Source of the DNA: Cognaticolwellia aestuarii
GTDB taxonomy: Bacteria > Pseudomonadota > Gammaproteobacteria > Enterobacterales > Alteromonadaceae
Reading direction: 5' to 3'
Assembly: GCF_002000025.1 (NCBI RefSeq)
Contig: NZ_MUZV01000004.1
Coordinates: 248,001-312,000 of the forward strand
DNA: 64,000 nucleotides
In this document: one piece after another, positions 57,955 to 64,000 of the stretch
Position numbering within the stretch: position 1 is the stretch's first letter
How the letters are laid out: each line of letters begins with the position of its first letter
Position numbers and translations under genes: made by a program
The notes under the pieces: generated by a model
Databases searched by the model: none
Told to the model about the DNA's origin: nothing
Seen by the model: only the letters and a program-made list of their open reading frames with translations

Positions 57955-58361
57955 AATAGATTCTTCCAATTTATATTGTATTTTATCTCTGTAGCCAAAC
58001 ACATTAAGACTTGCTTCTTAATGGCTTTTTTCAACTTAATTTGGCTGTTCAATATTAAAAAACATTAATCACACTATTTTTGAAACTTAAATAACGTAAC
58101 TAGGATCTGTTATATTGATCATAATCATACTATGCTTGTGATTATATGATATAAAACAATAAATCATAATGCCTGTTGAATTTTCATTTTTCTATTTATC
58201 TTAAATTAAAACTTCAACAACGCTATTTTTCGCCGAGCTATTTTAGCTAAATGAGTTGCGATGCAACTGATATGCTGTTGTAGCCGTAAACCAAAATAAT
58301 ATTTTGTGTTTACCAGGGTTAACAAGGAAACTTGTTTGCCTCCCGACATTGGAAAGGTGAC
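57955..58361. other. moeA-moaA divergent control region
   Basis: About 400 bp. The right third is a structured leader of moaA (see Moco RNA). The left part is AT-rich and carries the promoters; a tract near 58120-58150 (ATCATAATCATACTATGC) was not matched to a known operator. Confidence 0.5.
58240..58361 (+). ncRNA. Moco RNA motif-like leader (putative riboswitch) of moaA
   Basis: The leader carries a long hairpin (GTAAACCAAAAT with ATTTTG-T-GTTTAC, 58286-58313). A GAAA-tetraloop hairpin follows (AACAAGGAAACTTGTT), then GCCTCCCG and GGAAAGGTGAC, where the ribosome binding site sits. The Moco RNA motif upstream of moaA in gammaproteobacteria has this kind of conserved 3' end overlapping the ribosome binding site. 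The 5' limit is uncertain and a covariance-model check was not possible. Confidence 0.6.
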
Positions 58362-59333
58362 ATGTTAACAGACAACTTCGGACGCAAGTTTTATTACTTG
58401 CGGCTATCGATCACAGACGTATGTAATTTTCGTTGTAACTATTGTTTACCTGACGGTTATCAGTGTGATCACGATAGAAAATTCCTCACTCTGCCTGAAA
58501 TAACTCGTTTAGCCTCAGCATTTTCGCAAATGGGCACAGAAAAAATTCGTATTACGGGGGGCGAGCCTTCTTTGCGTAAAGACTTACCTGAAATTATTGC
58601 CACCTGCAAGCAAACACCTGGGATTAAAAAAGTTGCAATCACCAGTAATGGTTTCAAACTGCCTGAACATCTACCTACTTGGTTAGATGCTGGCATTGAT
58701 GCAATCAACATTAGTATTGACAGTTTAGATCCTCGACAGTTTCATGCTATTACGGGCCATGACAAACTTAATCATATTCTCAAAGGTGTCGATATGGCAC
58801 TCGCTGCAGGTAATACCGACATTAAAATTAATACGGTATTAATGCGTGAGTACAATGGTTACGATATTGCCAGTTATTTAGCTTGGCTAAAAGACACGCC
58901 AGTGACCTTACGTTTTATTGAATTAATGCAAACTGGTGACAACCAAGCATTTTTTGATGCACAACACGTACAAGGCTCGCGCATTAAGCAAAACCTTATT
59001 TTAGATGGCTGGTTACCGGTTATTAATGACAAAGCTGCGGGACCGGCACAAGAGTTTTATCATCCTGATTATGCGGGTAAAATTGGTTTGATCATGCCTT
59101 ATTCAAAAGATTTTTGTAATAGTTGTAATCGCTTACGTGTGAGTTCACTGGGTAAGTTACACTTATGCTTATTTACCGAGCAAGGTTTATCATTAAAAGA
59201 TTATTTACAAACTGATGATGTAGAGCCACTTAAAGCCGCAATTAGCCACATGATGACCGATAAAAAACAAACGCATTTTTTACATGAAAAGCTCACCGGC
59301 GCGACAAAAAACTTGGCAATGTTGGGTGGCTAA
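58362..59333 (+). CDS. moaA: GTP 3',8-cyclase MoaA
   Basis: MoaA is a radical SAM enzyme that starts molybdopterin synthesis from GTP. The ATG at 58362 gives 323 aa (E. coli 329); an upstream in-frame TTG at 58332 lies inside the RNA leader. N-terminal cluster: DVCNFRCNYCLPDG (CxxxCxxC). Later GGEPSLRKDLPEI, and the C-terminal cluster FCNSCNRLRVSSLGKLHLCL. It ends with LGG, the GG motif needed for activity. The stop overlaps the mobA start (TAATG). Confidence 0.96.
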   Translation: MLTDNFGRKFYYLRLSITDVCNFRCNYCLPDGYQCDHDRKFLTLPEITRLASAFSQMGTEKIRITGGEPSLRKDLPEIIATCKQTPGIKKVAITSNGFKLPEHLPTWLDAGIDAINISIDSLDPRQFHAITGHDKLNHILKGVDMALAAGNTDIKINTVLMREYNGYDIASYLAWLKDTPVTLRFIELMQTGDNQAFFDAQHVQGSRIKQNLILDGWLPVINDKAAGPAQEFYHPDYAGKIGLIMPYSKDFCNSCNRLRVSSLGKLHLCLFTEQGLSLKDYLQTDDVEPLKAAISHMMTDKKQTHFLHEKLTGATKNLAMLGG

Positions 59334-59983
59334 TGAGTGCGGTAAGTAATGTTTTTCAACCTTGTTTAGGTGTGGTGTTAGCTGGCGGAAAATCGTCTCG
59401 TATGGGGCAAGATAAGGCCAGCTTGCAACGCAATCAACAAGATATGCTCAGTTATAGCAAAAACCTACTGAAAGCTGCTGGCAGTTCACAGGTAATTGTC
59501 AGTGGTGGTAAACATGGCGTTGACGATCTCATTGCCGATATGGGACCACTAGGCGGTATTCAAAGTATTATCAGTCAATTTAAACCACAAGCATTGTTAA
59601 TATTGCCGATTGATTTACCCTTAATGACCTCAGCTGAACTTTCATCATTAAAACGCGCAGGCGAATTAAGCCAGCAAGCATGTTATTTTACTGATAATTA
59701 TCTGCCGTTATATTTACCTATTAACGCCTATGTTGAACAGTTTTTTCAACAACCTTTACAGCAAATGAGCGCGAAAAAAAGCATGCCTGATCAACTTAGT
59801 GGCAAAGAAAAAACCATCAATAAGCGAAATTTATCAGGACCTTCTGTACGCAGTTTATTGAATCAAGTTCCGCATAACGTCATCACCCCAAAAAATAGCG
59901 ACTGTTTATTTAACACCAATACGCCTGAGCAATGGCAACAGGCGCAACATTTATTATCTTTACCAAGGAAATCTCATGTCTAG
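59333..59983 (+). CDS. mobA: Molybdenum cofactor guanylyltransferase MobA-like
   Basis: MobA attaches GMP to molybdopterin to form the bis-MGD cofactor. The 216-aa product has the nucleotidyltransferase motif VVLAGGKSSRMGQDKASL near residues 14-31. DMGPLGGIQSII and LPIDLPLMTS follow, where the metal-binding Asp lies. The C-terminal part after residue 135 is poorly conserved and Ser/Lys/Asn-rich. Its start shares one base with the moaA stop and its stop overlaps moaB by 8 nt. Activity toward GTP is inferred from context. Confidence 0.9.
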   Translation: MSAVSNVFQPCLGVVLAGGKSSRMGQDKASLQRNQQDMLSYSKNLLKAAGSSQVIVSGGKHGVDDLIADMGPLGGIQSIISQFKPQALLILPIDLPLMTSAELSSLKRAGELSQQACYFTDNYLPLYLPINAYVEQFFQQPLQQMSAKKSMPDQLSGKEKTINKRNLSGPSVRSLLNQVPHNVITPKNSDCLFNTNTPEQWQQAQHLLSLPRKSHV

Positions 59984-60506
59984 TACTTCTTCTGTTCATT
60001 GTGGCGATGACTTCGTTGCCTTAAATATCGCGGTGTTAACTGTTTCAGATACTCGCGAAGAACATAACGATACCTCGGGTCAGGCTCTTGCTGAACGACT
60101 ACAAGCTGCGGGGCATAATTTAGCCGCGAAAGAAATATCAAAAGACGATGTTTATCAATTGCGCGCTGTCGTATCTAAATGGATTGCTGATGATAGTATC
60201 CATGTGATCTTAACCACTGGCGGCACGGGTTTCACCGCAAGAGACAATACCCCTGAAGCACTATTACCTTTATTTGATAAAGATATTGAGGGCTTTGGCG
60301 AAGTGTTTAGAACGATCTCATTAGCAGAAATTGGCACTTCAACCATTCAATCTCGTGCCTTTGGTGGCATGGCAAATAGTACCGTTATTTTATCAGTACC
60401 GGGCTCAACTAATGCCTGCAAAACGGCATGGGATAAATTAATTGTTGAACAGCTTGATGCTAGCCATCGTCCATGTAACTTTGTGCCACATTTAAACTTT
60501 AAATAA
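59976..60506 (+). CDS. moaB: Molybdopterin adenylyltransferase-like MoaB
   Basis: MoaB belongs to the MogA/MoaB fold. In several bacteria it adenylates molybdopterin; in E. coli its role is debated. The 176-aa product has IAVLTVSDTREEHNDTSG, ILTTGGTGFTARDNTPEAL (the metal and substrate loop), and SVPGSTNACKTAWDKLI. AAGGAAATCTC precedes the ATG. It overlaps mobA by 8 nt and precedes modA by 22 nt. No separate mogA is seen in the window. Confidence 0.93.
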   Translation: MSSTSSVHCGDDFVALNIAVLTVSDTREEHNDTSGQALAERLQAAGHNLAAKEISKDDVYQLRAVVSKWIADDSIHVILTTGGTGFTARDNTPEALLPLFDKDIEGFGEVFRTISLAEIGTSTIQSRAFGGMANSTVILSVPGSTNACKTAWDKLIVEQLDASHRPCNFVPHLNFK

Positions 60507-60528
60507 CCGAGTTTTTTCGATAATAAAA

Positions 60529-61323
60529 ATGCCTAGATTGTTGAAAAACACATTGCAAAAAACACTCACTCTAGCGATTATTTGGCTGGCACTTCAAGCC
60601 AGCCATGTTTATGCTAATGAGCCGATATTATTGCAAGAACGTCCATTACGTATCGCTGTTGCGGCAAACTTTGCTCCCGCTTTAAAAGTTTTACTCGCTG
60701 ATTTACCCAATAACACAAACATCGATTATCAAATCATTAGTGCTGCAACCGGCACGCTATATCAGCAAATTAAACATGGTGCGCCGTTTGATTTATTTTT
60801 ATCGGCTGACTCAACACGACCGGCATTGCTAGAGCAAGCAGGATTGATTATTGAAAATAGCCGAAAAAGCTATGCCTATGGTCAAATTGCGTTATGGTCT
60901 GCAACACAACCATTAACCAGCCTATCAATACTGAATAACTATTCCGGTAACTTAGCCATTGCTAACCCTGATACTGCACCTTATGGCAAAGCCGCTAAGC
61001 AGGCATTAACCTATTTATCACTTTGGTCAGAACAGAAAACTAAATTAGTTACGGGGATAAATATCAGCCAAACCTTTCAACAAGTACGCAGCCAAGCAGT
61101 GCCGTTAGGGTTTGTTGCGTACAGCCAATTAAAAATGAATCAATATCAAGGCCTGCTTATTCCTGAACAATTTTATCAACCAATTGAGCAACAATTGGTC
61201 ATTGTCAAAACCAGTAAACAAGTCGCTATCGCACAAAAGCTCAGTGACTTCATTTTACAAACTAATAGCCAAGCTACCTTGCAACAATTAGGTTATCTAC
61301 CGGTAAAAACAGAAAATGACTGA
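60529..61323 (+). CDS. modA: Molybdate ABC transporter, substrate-binding protein
   Basis: ModA captures molybdate in the periplasm. The 264-aa product has a signal peptide (LKNTLQKTLTLAIIWLALQ ending SHVYA). The mature part has PLRIAVAANFAPALKVLL, the ligand region ISAATGTLYQQIKHGAPFDLFLSADS (seen as SAATGTLYQQIKHG and FDLFLSADS), GFVAYSQL, and ends near the modB start. It is the first of the modABC set, 22 nt after moaB, and its stop overlaps modB by 8 nt. Confidence 0.94.
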   Translation: MPRLLKNTLQKTLTLAIIWLALQASHVYANEPILLQERPLRIAVAANFAPALKVLLADLPNNTNIDYQIISAATGTLYQQIKHGAPFDLFLSADSTRPALLEQAGLIIENSRKSYAYGQIALWSATQPLTSLSILNNYSGNLAIANPDTAPYGKAAKQALTYLSLWSEQKTKLVTGINISQTFQQVRSQAVPLGFVAYSQLKMNQYQGLLIPEQFYQPIEQQLVIVKTSKQVAIAQKLSDFILQTNSQATLQQLGYLPVKTEND

Positions 61324-62014
61324 TATTTCAGCTGATATCCTGGCACTCACCACGACCTTTAAAATGGCAGCGCTAACGACCATAATTTTGCTATTACTCG
61401 GGACCCCTCTAGCTTGGTACCTTGCAAAATGGCAAAGTAAATGGAAAGTTATTTTTGAAGCGGTCGTTGCCCTGCCCTTAGTGTTACCACCAACCGTATT
61501 AGGCTTTTATTTATTACTGGCTTTTTCGCCCGGTTCATTACCTGGGCAATTATGGCAAAGTGCCACTGGCAGCCAATTAGCCTTTAGTTTTAGCGCGATT
61601 GTTATCGGGTCAGTGCTTTATTCTTTGCCTTTTGTTGTACAACCATTACAAAAAGCTTTTGAGCAATTAGGCGATCATCACCTAGAAGCTGCGGCGATGC
61701 TGGGTGCTGGGCCTATAGATCGCTTTTTTAGTATTGTTTTACCCTTAACAAAAGCCAGTTTTATTACTGCCACCGCATTAGGCTTTGCCCATACCGTTGG
61801 CGAATTTGGTGTTGTGTTAATGATTGGCGGCAATATCCCCGGTGAAACACGGGTCTTATCAATTGCTTTGTTTGATCATGTGGAAGCTTTTAACTACGCT
61901 AATGCGCACATACTCTCTGCTGGGTTATTAATTGCTTCATTACTGCTGTTATCTATGGTTTATTTATTAGGTAATAACGTCAATAAAACTCAACAGAATT
62001 TAGCTAAGTCATGA
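61316..62014 (+). CDS. modB: Molybdate ABC transporter, permease
   Basis: ModB is the membrane channel of the molybdate importer. The 232-aa product has about five or six membrane segments. It carries the coupling (EAA) motif region HHLEAAAMLGAGPIDRFFSI and VALPLVLPPTVLGFYLLLAF, both typical of ModB. The start overlaps the modA stop by 8 nt and the stop overlaps modC by 4 nt, so the transporter is translated as a unit. Length matches E. coli ModB (229 aa). Confidence 0.95.
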   Translation: MTDISADILALTTTFKMAALTTIILLLLGTPLAWYLAKWQSKWKVIFEAVVALPLVLPPTVLGFYLLLAFSPGSLPGQLWQSATGSQLAFSFSAIVIGSVLYSLPFVVQPLQKAFEQLGDHHLEAAAMLGAGPIDRFFSIVLPLTKASFITATALGFAHTVGEFGVVLMIGGNIPGETRVLSIALFDHVEAFNYANAHILSAGLLIASLLLLSMVYLLGNNVNKTQQNLAKS

Positions 62015-63216
62015 GTACATTATCTAACTCGACTAATACCAGCTCAGATTCCCCATCATACTCTGAGCAACTTGCTATTAGTGATAACCCGCATGCAACA
62101 TCTTTAGCGCTCGCTTTTAAGCTAGCCTTTAATAGCTTTGTTATTTCTGTTGAACAAGAAATTCATCTTTCAGCTGTTACAGGTGTGTATGGTGATTCTG
62201 GCTCAGGTAAGTCAACATTATTGCGCATTATTGCCGGTCTTGAGCAACAAGCAGTAGGTAAAATATCCTTAAATGGAAAGTCACTTCAAGATAGTGCTAA
62301 AAAACAATATATTAAGGCAGAAAAAAGACAAATAGGCTTAGTGTTTCAAGATAGTCGCTTATTCCCTCATCTCAGTGTTTATCAAAATTTAGCCTATGGT
62401 GCTAAGCGACAAAAAAACAGCCAACTTAGCATCGAAAAAGTACTGACATTAACAAAGCTAAAATCCTTACAGCACCAAAATGTCACACAACTTTCTGGTG
62501 GTGAAAAGCAAAGAGTATCTATTGCTAGAGCCCTACTCGCAGAGCCGAAACTACTTTTATTAGATGAACCCTTTAGTGCCTTAGATAAAAGTACTAAATC
62601 ACAAATGCTCACTATCTTAAAAGACATTCAGCAACAACTGAATTTACCCATGCTTTATGTCAGCCATAGTTTAAGTGAATTACAATATATCGCCGATCAG
62701 CTTATTGTGGTTTCAGCTGGAAAAATCAGCACTGTCAACCCAATTCATCAAGCGATTCATCAATTAAATAACGCTGAAGAAACTAGCCCTAAAACAAGTT
62801 TGTCGTTAACAGTTGCCGAGCACTTACCTGACTATGGTTTAACGCGGTTATCGCTACCAATAGCACAAGATAAAACAGCTAGCATATATTTACCCTTGCT
62901 AGAGCAAACCATAACACCGAGCTTACTTGGTCAAAAACTGCCATGTATGATTTATGCACGTGATATTAGTATCAGTATTACTAAGCCTGAGCATAGCTCG
63001 ATCGTCAACCATTTACCTGCAACCATCATCGAAATACAATACGGGAAAACCAATGCGCTAGTGACGCTAAAATCTGGCGAGCAGCAATTTTTTGCTCAAA
63101 TCAGTTTATGGTCAAAAAAACGTCTAGCACTAACAATACAAAGCACTGTTTATATTCAATTTAAAGCTAACGCTGTCCACAGTTATCATTATACGGAGTC
63201 GCCAAAAAATGCTTAG
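62011..63216 (+). CDS. modC: Molybdate ABC transporter, ATP-binding protein
   Basis: ModC energises the transporter. The 401-aa product has Walker A YGDSGSGKSTLLRII near residue 67, the Q-loop VFQDSRLFPHL, signature LSGGEKQRVSIARAL, Walker B LLLLDEPFSALD and H-loop YVSHS. A C-terminal MOBE/TOBE domain (CMIYARDISISI) binds oxyanion. It is about 50 residues longer than E. coli ModC (352 aa) because of a Ser/Thr-rich N-terminal extension before the usual start, so a later start is possible. It overlaps moeB by 8 nt. Confidence 0.94.
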   Translation: MSTLSNSTNTSSDSPSYSEQLAISDNPHATSLALAFKLAFNSFVISVEQEIHLSAVTGVYGDSGSGKSTLLRIIAGLEQQAVGKISLNGKSLQDSAKKQYIKAEKRQIGLVFQDSRLFPHLSVYQNLAYGAKRQKNSQLSIEKVLTLTKLKSLQHQNVTQLSGGEKQRVSIARALLAEPKLLLLDEPFSALDKSTKSQMLTILKDIQQQLNLPMLYVSHSLSELQYIADQLIVVSAGKISTVNPIHQAIHQLNNAEETSPKTSLSLTVAEHLPDYGLTRLSLPIAQDKTASIYLPLLEQTITPSLLGQKLPCMIYARDISISITKPEHSSIVNHLPATIIEIQYGKTNALVTLKSGEQQFFAQISLWSKKRLALTIQSTVYIQFKANAVHSYHYTESPKNA

Positions 63217-63958
63217 TCAGCAAGAACAACTTCGCTTTAGCCGTCAAATCATGCTCAAAGGTATTGGTGAGCAAGGCCAGCAAGCGCTAAAAAATGCCCG
63301 CATATTAATTGTTGGTGTTGGCGGCTTAGGTAACCCAGTAAGCCTTTATTTAAACGCCGCCGGTGTCGGTAACATTTATCTAGCTGACGGTGACAATATT
63401 GATATCAGTAATTTGCATCGACAAATACTATTTAATGAGTCAGACCTTGCAAAAAATAAAGCGGATACCAGTGCTGAAAAACTACAGCAACTCAATACTA
63501 GTACTAATATCGAAGTACTTGATGAAATGCTCGACGCAGAGCTTGCCGATTATTACTTCCCTTTAGTAGACCTGGTACTTGACTGTACTGACAATATCAG
63601 TACTCGTTACCTCATTAATCAAAAGTGCCTTGAGCACCGCAAACCTTTAGTGATCGGCGCAGCAACCGGCTTTGATGGTCAGCATATGTTTGTTGATCCT
63701 AATAAATCTGATAGTGCATGTTATCAATGCTTATTCCCCGCTAGTAAGAAGGTTGCGGAAAATAATTGTCAAACATTAGGTATTTTAGGCCCTGTACTCG
63801 CTATTATCGCAGGCATGCAAGCATTACAAGCAATCAAGTTTTTAACTGGTCATCAAGTAGCGACTAATCAACTCAACATTTTTGATGGTTTGAATAACTC
63901 GTGGCAGCAATTAACACTTAAAAAACAAGCTAAATGTCCTGCTTGCTCAGCTTTATAA
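63209..63958 (+). CDS. moeB: Molybdopterin-synthase adenylyltransferase MoeB (ThiF/HesA family)
   Basis: MoeB adenylates the C-terminus of MoaD so it can receive sulfur. The 249-aa product (E. coli 249) has the Rossmann motif ILIVGVGGLGNPVSLYLNA near residue 31, the Arg finger region SNLHRQILF, LVLDCTDNISTRYLIN, and zinc Cys in CYQCLFP and CPAC. The MoaD partner is not in the window. ThiF is a close relative, but the molybdenum context favours MoeB. The start overlaps modC by 8 nt. Confidence 0.9.
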   Translation: MLSQQEQLRFSRQIMLKGIGEQGQQALKNARILIVGVGGLGNPVSLYLNAAGVGNIYLADGDNIDISNLHRQILFNESDLAKNKADTSAEKLQQLNTSTNIEVLDEMLDAELADYYFPLVDLVLDCTDNISTRYLINQKCLEHRKPLVIGAATGFDGQHMFVDPNKSDSACYQCLFPASKKVAENNCQTLGILGPVLAIIAGMQALQAIKFLTGHQVATNQLNIFDGLNNSWQQLTLKKQAKCPACSAL

Positions 63959-64000
63959 TTAATGTAAAAGCACATTAAGTCACGTTCTGACCAATAAAGC

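Overview
The window looks like a chromosomal segment of a marine gammaproteobacterium of the Alteromonadales, most likely a Colwelliaceae member (Colwellia/Thalassotalea-like). The reasons are an AT-rich base composition, gene orders typical of the group (rpoE-rseABC next to nadB; ndk-rlmN-pilW-rodZ-ispG-hisS-yfgM-bamB-der; guaBA next to xseA), a PEP-CTERM protein and an integron-type cassette cluster. The placement is inference from gene content, not from a search.

Layout. 1-5.6 kb: start of a probable TonB-dependent receptor, the sigma-E operon rpoE-rseA-rseB-rseC with a candidate sigma-E promoter, divergent nadB, then sdhE-ygfX. 5.8-12.9 kb: ygfZ, a SlyD-type FKBP, a RecQ helicase, a PEP-CTERM protein, the AMPylase SelO and a RidA protein. 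13-28.9 kb: housekeeping genes guaA, guaB, xseA, a PilZ protein, der, bamB, yfgM, hisS, ispG, rodZ, a PilW-LysM fusion, rlmN and ndk. 29-37.9 kb: malic enzyme, iscX with an overlooked small ORF, DUF2164, NnrS, a 2-hydroxyacid dehydrogenase, a FAD oxidoreductase, a GNAT enzyme and a class V aminotransferase.

37.8-43.1 kb is the accessory region. Two direct copies of about 422 bp (aminotransferase 5' end plus upstream DNA) flank a remnant integron cassette array. Two clear attC sites are recognisable because each cassette's first bases are complementary to its own attC left box. The third cassette is cut by a Y1/RAYT-type transposase element with GGACACCC/GGGTGTCC ends. No integron integrase is in the window, so this is a cassette cluster without an integrase (CALIN-like). 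An orphan lipoprotein gene follows.

43.7-64 kb: ung; the thrABC operon with an unlisted Ile/Thr-rich leader peptide and attenuator; a response regulator-CheC-diguanylate cyclase operon; a 31-aa membrane ORF; YgjP; yebG with a LexA-like box; a DUF3718 protein; dbpA; an alpha/beta hydrolase; a palindromic MITE-like repeat; and a molybdenum cofactor and transport block (moeA divergent from moaA-mobA-moaB-modABC-moeB, with a Moco-type RNA leader before moaA). In that block, molybdate uptake (ModABC) feeds molybdopterin synthesis (MoaA, MoaB, MoeB), metal insertion (MoeA) and nucleotide attachment (MobA). moaC, moaD and moaE are not in the window.
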